A stretch of DNA of 64,000 bases from Bacteroidia bacterium (GCA_030425285.1 JAUIAY010000004.1:62001-126000), one strand, 5' to 3'. Shown: positions 27,842-35,647, numbered from the stretch's first letter. The notes: generated by a model from the letters alone, not told the origin. Translations and numbers: made by a program.

Positions 27842-30454
27842 ATGAGTTTATTTAATCAAGATACTATTCAACGTTTAGACAAGCGTATTGCAAGTAAAAT
27901 AGATGATGGCGATTTACAGGTAGAGCTATCACCCATTATTAAAAACAATCTAAAATTCGCACCACGTCCTTATCAAGAAGAAGCGTTTACACACTTTAAC
28001 TATTACATAAATAATCCACGTTTAAGAGCAAAACCAACACAAGTGTTGTTTCATATGGCAACAGGTTCTGGTAAAACGTTGGTTATGGCAGGTACAATGT
28101 TAGAGTTGTATAAAATGGGCTATCGTAACTTCATTTTCTTTGTAAATACAGATACCATTATACGTAAAACAAAAGAAAACTTCTTAAATCCAAACAGCAC
28201 TAAATATTTATTTAAAGAGCAAATTAATATAGATGGTGTAAATGTAAATATTACAGAAGTAGAAAGTTTTGAAAGCACCAATACAGATGATATTAGTATA
28301 TTATTTTCTACCATTCAAGGCTTGCATACTAAATTAAATGCACCAAGAGAAAACAGTATAACTTTTGATGATTTTATAAATAAAGAAGTTGTTTTAATTA
28401 GTGATGAAGCACACCATATTAACACACTTACTAAAAAGAAATTAAGCAAAACAGAAAAAGAAGATTTTACAAGTTGGGAATATACAGTTGAGCGTATTTT
28501 AAGAAGCAACGTAAACAATATAATGATGGAGTTTACAGCGACTTTAGACCTCAATCATCCTAATATAGCATCTAAATACGCAGATAAATTATTATACGAT
28601 TACTCGTTAGCAAAATTTAGAGAAGATGGCTATTCAAAAGAAGTACAAACCAACCAAGTAGATTATCAGCCAATACAACGTGCAATTGTTGCAGTTTTAA
28701 TAAGTCAGTTTAAAAAGAAAATATTTGCATCTAAAGGCATTTTAGCAAAACCAGTAGTAATGTTTAAATCTAAAACAACTACAGAAAGCGCTGAAATGGA
28801 AAAAGCGTTTATTGATGAAATTAGAAACTTAACCGTCGCTAAATTAGAGAATCTTATAAAATTAGATAATGCAATTTTAGATAAAGCAATAGCATATTTT
28901 AAAGAGTTAAACATATCATCACAAGGCTTAATTGATGAAATAAAAGAAGACTTTACAGAAGATAAAATTGTTTCCGTAAACTCTAAAAATGATAGTGATG
29001 AAAAGCAAATAACTATTAATACATTAGAGGATAATAATAATGAAATTAGAGCAGTATTTGCGGTAGATAAATTAAATGAGGGGTGGGATGTTTTAAACTT
29101 GTATGATATTGTTAGGTTATATGATACTCGTGATGCTACAGGAAATAAACCAGGTAAAACAACAGTAGCAGAAGCACAATTAATTGGCAGGGGTGCAAGA
29201 TATTATCCATTTCAATTAGAAGAAAATCAAGAATTAGATAAACGTAAATACGATAATGATTTAGAAAACATAATGCGTTTTTGCGAAACCTTACATTATC
29301 ATTGCTCACACAATCCAAGATATATAACAGAATTAAATAATGCACTTCGTCAAATAGGTATGTTTCCTGAAGAAAAAGTAGAAGTAGATTTAATTCTTAA
29401 AGATGAATTTAAAGAAACAACATTATATAAAAGTGGTTTTATATTCTTAAATAAAAAGGTTAAAAACAATCCTAAAACATTATTAGAATATCAAGAGCCA
29501 ACTATTGTAAAAAAGCATACCTACGCATTAAAAACAAATAGATCAGCTCAAACTGTAATATTAGATAACAACAGAGTAAAACAAAATACAGTACAAGCAA
29601 ATTATTCTAATAAGCATTTGTTTTCTGTATGGCATAAAACTATTATTCAAAAAGGTTTAAATAAAATACCATTTTACCACTTCAATAACATCAAAAAGTT
29701 TTTTCCAAGTGTAAAATCTATGAATGATTTTATAACGAATGAAAAGTATTTTGGAGGGATAATAGTAGAAGTAACAGGTTTACAAAAAGACACTAATAAT
29801 TTATCAGCACATCAAAAATTAGAAATTGTTATAAGTGTAGCTACTAAAATAGCAAACGAAATATCAACTAAATTCGGTGATTATAGAGGTACAAAATCAT
29901 TCTATAGAGAGCCATTAAGAAAATATTTCAAGAATAAGAAATTAGCATTTTCCGTAAATCAAAATACAACAGCAGAAACAGGTAAACCAACAATGCGTAA
30001 TGATATACCGCAAGAATATTTTGTTGATTTAAACAAAGCAGATTGGTATGCTTACAATGAGAATTATGGTTCATCAGAAGAAAAGTTTTTAGTAAAATAT
30101 TTCCACGATAATATTGATGATTTAAAAGAGCGTTTTAAAAACATCTATTTATTAAGAAACGAACGATTTTTTAAATTATATAGGTTTAGCGATGCAAAAG
30201 CAACAGAACCAGACTTTGTATTATATATGACAGATAAAAATTCAGATGATGAGGTTATTTATCAATTATTCATAGAGCCAAAAGGAGACCACTTACTATA
30301 TAACGATGAATGGAAAGAACAATTCCTTCAAGAAATAGAAAAAGAAGCAGTAATAGAATTATACGAAAGTCAGCAATACAAATTAATTGGTATGCCTTTC
30401 TATAATAAAGCCAATAGAGAAGATATATTTGTTGAGAAATTAAATAGTTTGTGA
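27842..30454 (+). CDS. res: Type III restriction endonuclease subunit (Res)
   Basis: An 870-residue helicase-nuclease. The Walker A segment ATGSGKT is at residues 73-79, the DEAH box at 188-191 (ISDEAHH), helicase motif VI is represented by AQLIGRGARYYP, and a C-terminal PD-(D/E)xK nuclease by EPDFVLYM...IEPKGD. All modules are intact, so the system is probably active. A GTG at 27836 is an alternative start; the ATG at 27842 gives MSLFNQDTIQRL. It overlaps or abuts the next gene. Confidence 0.94.
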   Translation: MSLFNQDTIQRLDKRIASKIDDGDLQVELSPIIKNNLKFAPRPYQEEAFTHFNYYINNPRLRAKPTQVLFHMATGSGKTLVMAGTMLELYKMGYRNFIFFVNTDTIIRKTKENFLNPNSTKYLFKEQINIDGVNVNITEVESFESTNTDDISILFSTIQGLHTKLNAPRENSITFDDFINKEVVLISDEAHHINTLTKKKLSKTEKEDFTSWEYTVERILRSNVNNIMMEFTATLDLNHPNIASKYADKLLYDYSLAKFREDGYSKEVQTNQVDYQPIQRAIVAVLISQFKKKIFASKGILAKPVVMFKSKTTTESAEMEKAFIDEIRNLTVAKLENLIKLDNAILDKAIAYFKELNISSQGLIDEIKEDFTEDKIVSVNSKNDSDEKQITINTLEDNNNEIRAVFAVDKLNEGWDVLNLYDIVRLYDTRDATGNKPGKTTVAEAQLIGRGARYYPFQLEENQELDKRKYDNDLENIMRFCETLHYHCSHNPRYITELNNALRQIGMFPEEKVEVDLILKDEFKETTLYKSGFIFLNKKVKNNPKTLLEYQEPTIVKKHTYALKTNRSAQTVILDNNRVKQNTVQANYSNKHLFSVWHKTIIQKGLNKIPFYHFNNIKKFFPSVKSMNDFITNEKYFGGIIVEVTGLQKDTNNLSAHQKLEIVISVATKIANEISTKFGDYRGTKSFYREPLRKYFKNKKLAFSVNQNTTAETGKPTMRNDIPQEYFVDLNKADWYAYNENYGSSEEKFLVKYFHDNIDDLKERFKNIYLLRNERFFKLYRFSDAKATEPDFVLYMTDKNSDDEVIYQLFIEPKGDHLLYNDEWKEQFLQEIEKEAVIELYESQQYKLIGMPFYNKANREDIFVEKLNSL

Positions 30455-30456
30455 TT

Positions 30457-31023
30457 ATGATGTTAAGAGGTAAAACTGACAACCATATTATATGTTATCA
30501 CACTCAAGAGTTTCGTGTAGAAGGAGTAATTGATGGTCCTATTATATGTATATCCAAAGATGCTTGGCTTGGTAAAGGTTATTACTTCTGGGTAGATGAA
30601 GAATTTGCAAAATATTGGGGTGAAGATTTTAAAATGAGTACCGGCGCTTATGATGTTTACAGTGTAGAAGTTGATATAACAGATTTTTTAAATACGGTTT
30701 TTAATGAAAAACATTATTTTGCATTTAAGAAATGGATAGAAAAAGCATCAAATCATTTTATTAAAAAAAATAAGACTGTAACACTTAAAAGGCTTCATCA
30801 ATTTTTAGCTGACAATTTTTGGGACAAGATGGGTATAAAAGGCATAATTTATGATGATATGCCTATTAATGTAAATCATAAACCAAACCGTAAATATTCT
30901 GTAGTAATACATTCTGAAGATAAAAGACATTCCTTTTTTTATTATAAGAAAAGAATACAGTTAGTTTCATTTGGTATTGATAATATTAGTAACTTTGCAC
31001 TGCATTTAGAAGAGCAAAATTAA
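30457..31023 (+). CDS. Putative ADP-ribosyltransferase-fold toxin (first gene of a toxin-antitoxin-chaperone-like trio)
   Basis: A 188-residue protein starting three bases after the Res stop. The N-terminal part, ICYHTQEF, then ISKDAWLGKGYYFWVDEEFAKYWGEDF, resembles small ADP-ribosyltransferase-like proteins, in which an early histidine (YHT) and a tyrosine in a G.GYYF strand bind NAD, followed by an alanine/tryptophan helix. The catalytic glutamate is not certain (VYSVEVDI is a candidate). Followed by a 78-residue protein and a SecB-like chaperone, it fits the toxin position of a CmdTAC-like system. The ART call is from pattern only. Confidence 0.55.
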   Translation: MMLRGKTDNHIICYHTQEFRVEGVIDGPIICISKDAWLGKGYYFWVDEEFAKYWGEDFKMSTGAYDVYSVEVDITDFLNTVFNEKHYFAFKKWIEKASNHFIKKNKTVTLKRLHQFLADNFWDKMGIKGIIYDDMPINVNHKPNRKYSVVIHSEDKRHSFFYYKKRIQLVSFGIDNISNFALHLEEQN

Positions 31024-31033
31024 GTAGTTTAAA

Positions 31034-31270
31034 ATGTTAGATATAGATAAATTAGATAAACAATTTGATGAAATTCTTTCTTCATTCTCTGAAGAAAAGA
31101 TTCAACAATGGATAGATTTTGCAGAGGAAAGAGAAACAATGGAGTGTTTATTCAATGGTGAATCTGTAAATATAAGTATGGAAAAATTAAAACCTAAATA
31201 TGTTATAGTTAGTAATTCTGATGCTCTTTTTGAAAAAGCAGGCGAGAATAATTACGCACTAGCAGCTTAA
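31034..31270 (+). CDS. Small acidic protein, putative antitoxin
   Basis: A 78-residue protein lying 10 bases after the putative toxin and 4 bases before the SecB-like gene. It has an acidic helical N-terminus (LDKLDKQFDEILSSFSEEKIQQWIDF) and a less structured C-terminus (NSDALFEKAGENNYALAA). In toxin-antitoxin-chaperone systems the antitoxin carries a C-terminal chaperone-addiction segment bound by the SecB-like partner; the hydrophobic C-terminal tail here would suit that. No DNA-binding motif is evident. The assignment rests on position and size. Confidence 0.55.
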   Translation: MLDIDKLDKQFDEILSSFSEEKIQQWIDFAEERETMECLFNGESVNISMEKLKPKYVIVSNSDALFEKAGENNYALAA

Positions 31271-31274
31271 TATT

Positions 31275-31676
31275 ATGCAGATAAAACTAGAACATATTTA
31301 TTATAATGATGTTAAATTAAAGGTAGAGTCTTTAGATAAAAACATAACAACAAAACTTCAAACAACTTTAAATTTCAAATCTGAAATAATCAAAGATGAA
31401 GAATTAAATAAGTTTGCGGTTCATTTTCTACTAAATCTAAAAAATAAAAACTTTGATTTAGCTGTAAATTCTGTAGCTATATTTTTAACAGATGTTAAGT
31501 TGGAATCTGAATTTTTGGATTCTGCATTTTGCAATATAAATGCACCAGCAATAGCCTTTCCTTATATAAGAACATATGTTTCAAATTTGACTCTCAATTC
31601 TGGTTTCAACCCAATAATATTACCTTCTTTTAACTTTGTTAATCTTCATAAAGAAAAAAGTAAAACAGTAGAATAG
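31275..31676 (+). CDS. SecB-like chaperone
   Basis: A 133-residue protein whose second half, CNINAPAIAFPYIRTYVSNLT (86-106) then SGFNPIILPSFNFVNL, corresponds to the conserved SecB core (…PYaR..is.l...gGfp.l.L.pvnF). The first half has the expected beta strands. Stand-alone SecB-like proteins next to small gene pairs act as dedicated chaperones in toxin-antitoxin-chaperone modules, where they hold the antitoxin. Bacteroidota generally do not use canonical SecB, which supports a dedicated role here. It is the last gene of the operon that starts with Mod. Confidence 0.75.
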   Translation: MQIKLEHIYYNDVKLKVESLDKNITTKLQTTLNFKSEIIKDEELNKFAVHFLLNLKNKNFDLAVNSVAIFLTDVKLESEFLDSAFCNINAPAIAFPYIRTYVSNLTLNSGFNPIILPSFNFVNLHKEKSKTVE

Positions 31677-32262
31677 TCCCCACAAAATAAAACCCAGTTT
31701 TTTCGTACCTCAAAATCCTCTGTCTTTTATTTTGTTCCGCTCGCCAACGCGCTTGTAGTTTTTGGTTGCCAACCCTCACACAGCACATTACTTGTTTTAT
31801 TTAAGCGTTTATATTTTAATAAATAGGTACAATAAAAAAGTAAAAAGCTGTTGCCAACGCTCACACCAAAAACTACCCAAAGCTATGTTTACATAATACA
31901 AGTTATAGTAGCAAACGGCACTTTTCAAAGGTTTGCTATCGCAGTGTTAATGCATTTTGTAGCTATAACTGGTATTATGTAAAATATCCGCTATTCCAAC
32001 GCGCAATTCCGAACATTAAACCAAATTTTGAACAAACATTAAACATTTGTACACTTCAAAGATTACATTAGTTGTTAATAATATTCGTTATCTCATTCAA
32101 GCTGCACAAAACCATCGTTAAGTCCAAGTATTCCTTACCTCAAGTCTTTGTTTGTTTCATTTCGTTAACAAATATGAATAGTAACAATTGTGTTGTCCTT
32201 TGCTATTTAATTCATTGAAAGATTGTATTTTAGCCTAGAAGTATAACCGCTAAAAAAAAGAA
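31677..32262. other. Non-coding region of the element with nested inverted repeats
   Basis: About 590 bases without a convincing gene. It contains an 11 bp inverted repeat, GTAGTTTTTGG at 31755-31765 and CCAAAAACTAC at 31866-31876, and the large cruciform described separately (31888-31983). The composition is mixed, with CCAACGC/GCTCAC stretches more GC-rich than the flanking genes. Candidates are an origin of transfer or replication, or a structured RNA. Confidence 0.5.
31888..31983. repeat. 96 bp nested inverted repeat (cruciform)
   Basis: The outer 22 bp arms (TTTACATAATACAAGTTATAGT at 31888-31909 and its near-exact complement at 31962-31983) differ at only one or two positions. Inside is a second hairpin, GCAAAC at 31911-31916 with GTTTGC at 31931-31936. 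This size and nesting is more than a terminator needs and recalls origins or oriT-like sites of mobile elements. Confidence 0.65.
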
Positions 32263-32305
32263 ACGCATCATTTCTGATGCGTCGGGCCAAGGATACTATC
32301 CTTGG
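32263..32305 (+). promoter_or_regulatory. Two tandem perfect hairpins in the leader of the NYN gene
   Basis: Hairpin 1: ACGCATCA/TGATGCGT with a 4-base loop (32263-32282). Hairpin 2: CCAAGGATA/TATCCTTGG, a perfect palindrome at 32287-32305. They are separated by CGGG and end 12 bases before the GTG start at 32318. No T-run follows, so they are not a terminator. They may be a regulatory leader or a small structured RNA recognised by the NYN protein. Confidence 0.55.
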
Positions 32306-32317
32306 TGATGTTTTATA

Positions 32318-32971
32318 GTGCAAATTTACAATAATAATTTGAAAGTATTTAAAAAAAATGTTAAAAAAGAAAGGGTTATTGTCTACGTAGATGGTTTTAA
32401 CCTTTATTTTGGGATGACCTCAAAATATAAAAATACCAAGTGGCTAGACTTATATTCACTATCCAAAAGTCTTTTAAAATCTAACCAAATACTTGTAGAG
32501 GTTAGATATTATACTGCAATGATTTCAAACAACGATGCAAAAGTTAAACGTCAAGTTTCTTATGTAGATGCATTAAAAAATTCCGGCGTTACAATTACAC
32601 TAGGTCATTACAAAAAAAAGAAAAAACACTGTCGCTCTTGCAAATCAACTTGGTTTACCTACGAAGAAAAAATGACAGATGTAAATATATCTGTTGATTT
32701 AATTAAACACGCAATGGAAGATAGATATGATGCTGCAATGTTAATTTCTGGAGATAGTGATTTAGTTCCACCTATAAATGCAGTACATTCATCTTTTCAG
32801 AAAAAGAGAGTTTTTGTAGCATTTCCACCAAATCGAGCAAATGATGATGTACGCCGTGTAGCAAAAGGTTATTTTACAATAGGTAGAAAAACGCTTATCG
32901 ATAACCAATTTAGCTCAACAATTAATTTAACTAACGGTAAAACTTTAACTAAACCAAAAGATTGGTTATAG
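32318..32971 (+). CDS. NYN domain protein (LabA/DUF88-like nuclease fold)
   Basis: A 217-residue protein of the NYN (PIN-like) ribonuclease fold: VIVYVDGFNLY with D25, a middle acidic TDVNISVDLI (D121) and ISGDSDLVPPI with D146 and D148, the acidic cluster that binds metal. A CRSC pair at 105-108 may bind zinc with a further ligand. The start is a GTG at 32318; TTG at 32339 is an alternative. The preceding tandem hairpins suggest an RNA substrate or autoregulation. NYN proteins are frequent in defence-rich regions, but the role here is open. Confidence 0.85.
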   Translation: MQIYNNNLKVFKKNVKKERVIVYVDGFNLYFGMTSKYKNTKWLDLYSLSKSLLKSNQILVEVRYYTAMISNNDAKVKRQVSYVDALKNSGVTITLGHYKKKKKHCRSCKSTWFTYEEKMTDVNISVDLIKHAMEDRYDAAMLISGDSDLVPPINAVHSSFQKKRVFVAFPPNRANDDVRRVAKGYFTIGRKTLIDNQFSSTINLTNGKTLTKPKDWL

Positions 32972-33250
32972 TTATCAATACATCCACTTTTCCCCACCAC
33001 CCAAGTCAGCGGTTATAAAAAAATAGGTTTGTAAAGTGCAGTACTACGCCATAGCATATTACTTTTTATCGTACCTCAAAAAATCAATAAGCTATTGTCT
33101 AAAAGTCCTGTATAAGTAGCTTATTTAAATGCTGTTTTATCAAACAACTATTTAAAACGCTACCCATACAAACGCTTCACCCAACGCTCAATACGGTTCT
33201 AAAACCTATTTTTTTAAGTGTTAATTCCCCAGAAAAGTTATATTTATACT

Positions 33251-33418
33251 ATGAAACAAATGATTGAAGATTTATTTGATTTATTCTTTCCTCACGATTT
33301 AGATGAAAACGGTAATAAAATCGAAAATCCTGAAGGTGATGATTCTTTTGGTACTAAACTTTTCACAATAATTATGCTTGTTATAATAGTTATATTGGCA
33401 GGTATAACATTAAATTAA
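33251..33418 (+). CDS. Small single-helix membrane protein
   Basis: A 55-residue protein (MKQMIEDLFDLFFPHDLDENG onward) with an acidic N-terminal half and a C-terminal transmembrane helix (LFTIIMLVIIVILAGITL). The frame opens at 33218, but the ATG at 33251 is the more natural start. The helix followed at once by the stop suggests a tail-anchored or phage-like small protein. No family is recognised. Confidence 0.5.
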   Translation: MKQMIEDLFDLFFPHDLDENGNKIENPEGDDSFGTKLFTIIMLVIIVILAGITLN

Positions 33419-33699
33419 TAAAAGACAGCAAATATATGTAGCTTCCTACAGCCCACGCTTTAAGGCTATAAAGCTCAAGCCTACGGTTTTTTAAAAAACT
33501 TTTTATTACTACTTCAAAACAACTTTTGGGTTAAACTAAAGCACTTTCATTTTCAATAAAATTTTTCAAAAACTTTTTTAAAAAAAGCTTGACAGCCTTA
33601 CCCACGCCACAAAGCGGTAGGCTTTCTTTTTTTAATTTTTTTCTTTTTCATTTTCAAAAAAAATATGTGTGAGCGTAGCGAACTTTTAATTGGATAGCT
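33419..33699. other. AT-rich spacer with a terminator-like hairpin
   Basis: No gene is seen. A hairpin AGCCTTACC...GGTAGGCT at 33593-33623 (one bulged base) is followed by TTTCTTTTTTT, consistent with a weak intrinsic terminator in the plus direction. The rest is poly-A/T rich. Confidence 0.4.
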
Positions 33700-34140
33700 A
33701 TGCCTTATTTTGAAATGAAAACCCACCAAACCGGAAGAACCTACTCGAACCCTCATTTTTTTATCCTAAATAAAGGGCTTAACAGCGGAAAACCGCTCTC
33801 AAATCCTTGTCCTAACTGTTTTGTAGTAATCACAAAAACCGAAGCAGATAAAAACATACTTTTTCATTTATCTATGATGTTGCAAATAGGCGGTTTTTAC
33901 GCTTATTATTTAAAGGGTAGTGTTATTCCGTTTATTTCTGTAGATGATTGCAGAAACACGCTTAAAAAAGGCGTCAAATCCTCTCATAATGTCAGCGACC
34001 AGATGCAAAAACACATAAAAGCGGTTGAGGTTATAAGCAAAAAAGAAAAAGAGCTACAAAATGTCATTGATAAAATGTCAGTTTTAAAGGTTGCATATAT
34101 CCGTAATTGTTTCAAACTAATGCAAACAAAAGAAGTATAA
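33700..34140 (+). CDS. DUF6943 family protein
   Basis: A 146-residue protein typical of Bacteroidota mobile elements: MKTHQTGRTYSNPHFFILNKGLNSGKPLSNPCPNCF at the N-terminus with a CPNC pair, FHLSMMLQIGGFYAYYLKGSVIPFI in the middle, and a helical C-terminal half with a coiled-coil look. I relate it to DUF6943 from the N-terminal motif. The function is unknown; the family is usually found near the end of integrative elements beside DUF6266 genes, as here. Confidence 0.7.
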   Translation: MPYFEMKTHQTGRTYSNPHFFILNKGLNSGKPLSNPCPNCFVVITKTEADKNILFHLSMMLQIGGFYAYYLKGSVIPFISVDDCRNTLKKGVKSSHNVSDQMQKHIKAVEVISKKEKELQNVIDKMSVLKVAYIRNCFKLMQTKEV

Positions 34141-34277
34141 TGCAAAGGCATCAGACAAGCCTAAAACAGTAACAGAATGGCATAATTCTCGTTATATTAG
34201 TAACGAAAACAAGGTTTAAAAGCAATATCAAGTCCGTACCAAGTCCGAACAAGTATTAATTTTAAATTGTTATAAAA

Positions 34278-34919
34278 ATGGGAAAAATTCCACAGGGTAT
34301 TCTAGGAAGCTTATCGGGTAAGGTAGGTAGTATTATTGGCGGTAGTTGGAAAGGTATTGATTACATCAGAATTAAGCCAGCGAGCGTGGCGAATCCACGA
34401 ACAGAAGGACAGGTAAATCAGCGTAATAAATTTACTATTACATTGGAGTATCTTCAAGCGACAAGCGATTTTATTAAAGTTGGATATAAGGCTTTTGCTG
34501 TTAAGAAAACAGAATTTAATGCTGCAATGTCTTATGTGTTAAATAATGCAGTAGGAGGCATCGCACCTAACTTTACAATCGATTATTCTTTAGCTTTATT
34601 AAGTAGAGGTTCTTTGTCAAGTGTTTTAAATGGTTCAACCGATTTAGCAACACCAGGACAAGTAACTTTTGATTGGGATGATAACTCGGCAGAAGGTAAT
34701 GCAAACGCAACTGATAAAGCGATGGTATTAGTTTACAATCCAAGTAAAAAAGAATCTGTATCAATTCTTGATGGTGCTGATAGAACTGTAGGTTCTCAAG
34801 TAATTACTATACCAAGTACCTATGCAGGTGATACTGTAGAGCTATTTATGGCATTTGTTTCTGCTGATGGTACACAAGTATCGAATAGTGTGTATTTAGG
34901 CTCTGGTACGGCAGCTTAA
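34278..34919 (+). CDS. DUF6266 family protein
   Basis: A 213-residue protein that opens MGKIPQGILGSLSGKVGSIIGGSWKGIDYIR, the hallmark of DUF6266. It continues with ANPRTEGQVNQRNKF and a C-terminal immunoglobulin-like half (VTFDWDDNSAEGNANATDKAMVLVYNP, VELFMAFVSADGTQVSNSVYLG). These proteins are widespread in Bacteroidota mobile elements and may be structural or surface proteins; the function is not known. A strong terminator follows at 34946-34979. Confidence 0.85.
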   Translation: MGKIPQGILGSLSGKVGSIIGGSWKGIDYIRIKPASVANPRTEGQVNQRNKFTITLEYLQATSDFIKVGYKAFAVKKTEFNAAMSYVLNNAVGGIAPNFTIDYSLALLSRGSLSSVLNGSTDLATPGQVTFDWDDNSAEGNANATDKAMVLVYNPSKKESVSILDGADRTVGSQVITIPSTYAGDTVELFMAFVSADGTQVSNSVYLGSGTAA

Positions 34920-34945
34920 TAACTTTAAGTTTAAATACATATTAA

Positions 34946-34979
34946 GAACCGTTTCTATAAATTTAGAAGCGGTTTTTTT
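34946..34979 (+). terminator. Intrinsic terminator after DUF6266
   Basis: Stem AACCGTTTCTA/TTTAGAAGCGGTT (one G-T pair) with a short AT loop, then seven T. It ends the last gene of the integrative element, 115 bases before the right direct repeat. Confidence 0.85.
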
Positions 34980-35013
34980 ATATCTTTAGATCACTTCAAA
35001 TGATAGGTTAAAA

Positions 35014-35034
35014 TGTTATACCTATGTTGTACCC
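35014..35034. repeat. Tandem arm-type repeats, right end
   Basis: TGTTATACCT at 35014-35023 and TGTTGTACCC at 35025-35034 correspond to the TTGTTGTACCT pair at 20292-20314 in the same orientation. Likely integrase arm sites of attR. Confidence 0.55.
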
Positions 35035-35053
35035 TTTTTAAATTAATCTTTTG

Positions 35054-35077
35054 AAACCCTTTATCTATAAGGATTTG
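35054..35077. repeat. Subterminal repeat, right copy
   Basis: AAACCCTTTATCTATAAGGA followed by TTTG, direct-repeat partner of 20216-20240. Its distance to the right core (18 bases) is shorter than the left copy's distance to the left core (38 bases), a normal asymmetry of attL and attR. Confidence 0.55.
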
Positions 35078-35094
35078 TTGGTTTAATTAATATA

Positions 35095-35110
35095 ATACAT
35101 TGTTGTACGC
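35095..35110. repeat. Right direct repeat (attR core) and displaced half of attC-like site 7
   Basis: ATACATTGTT at 35095-35104 repeats 20169-20178. It runs into GTTGTACGC (35102-35110), which is the exact complement of GCGTACAAC at 35648-35656, the far end of cassette 8. Joining 20178 to 35105 would rebuild a complete attC-like site. Confidence 0.82.
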
Positions 35111-35119
35111 TGGCTTTTT

Positions 35120-35638
35120 TCAGAACTGCATAACTTTTTCATCAAATTCAGCTTTCAATTCATAGTCTTTATTCGTTCCGAAAAATATTTTATCATAATG
35201 AGCGAACAAAATAGCCCATTCCAGACTTTGGTCGAATACAGTCAAATCGTCCGAACCACCATAAAAAATCGAATCCCAATATTTGACAACAAATTTCCAT
35301 TTGGTTATCATTCCATTTTGTCCGTCCCAAGAAAGGTAAACTTTTTTGTCGAAAGGAATTGCTCTTTGGTATAACCACTTTGTTATTTTCTTTTCATTAT
35401 TTTCCAAGATTTCAATTTCGTCCAAATTCCGAAAAAATCCGTTTTTGAATGGTTCGTTTGAATGAATCAAACAGTTGTCTAAATAGTCGGCAAGAAATTC
35501 TGCTCCAGTTTTGTCTAAAGGTTTTAATTCCGAAATATGTTGTTCGGGAAGTAAGTCATATTTCTCCTCCGTAAATCTCCATTTAAGGGTAAATTCGGTC
35601 ATCGGAATTATATGTTTGTTTAAATCTTCGAAAGTCAT
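35120..35638 (-). CDS. Cassette 8 gene: hypothetical protein
   Basis: A 172-residue soluble protein rich in W, F and Y (FTLKWRFTEEKYDLLPEQH, VYLSWDGQNGMITKWKFV, SLEWAILFAHYDKIFFG). It looks like a small globular cytoplasmic protein of the kind often listed as immunity-like or unknown in cassette arrays; I recognise no domain. It is the only gene between the matching cassette ends at 35102 and 35656, and is on the minus strand like the other cassette genes. Confidence 0.72.
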   Translation of the reverse strand: MTFEDLNKHIIPMTEFTLKWRFTEEKYDLLPEQHISELKPLDKTGAEFLADYLDNCLIHSNEPFKNGFFRNLDEIEILENNEKKITKWLYQRAIPFDKKVYLSWDGQNGMITKWKFVVKYWDSIFYGGSDDLTVFDQSLEWAILFAHYDKIFFGTNKDYELKAEFDEKVMQF

Positions 35639-35647
35639 TTTCAGCTT

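Larger units (their letters stand above)
20169..35104. mobile_element. Integrative element of about 14.9 kb with defence cargo
   Basis: Bounded by the 10 bp direct repeat ATACATTGTT at 20169-20178 and 35095-35104. At one end lies a tyrosine recombinase, followed by genes typical of Bacteroidota mobile elements (HTH protein, DUF3987 protein, DUF6943, DUF6266). The cargo is a type III restriction-modification pair, an ADP-ribosyltransferase/antitoxin/SecB-like trio and an NYN protein. No relaxase or transfer genes are visible, so it is integrative and at best mobilisable. All genes are on the plus strand, opposite to the cassettes it interrupts. Confidence 0.88.

Noticed and set aside
31677-32262. 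Further coding sequence in the gap after the SecB-like gene
   Set aside because: No frame of useful length with coding character is present on either strand; the region is dominated by inverted repeats.
20179-35094. The whole 14.9 kb element as one giant gene cassette
   Set aside because: Its left end (GTTATATAG) has no matching ...AAC end on the right. It has its own direct repeats and integrase, and its genes run opposite to the cassette genes.
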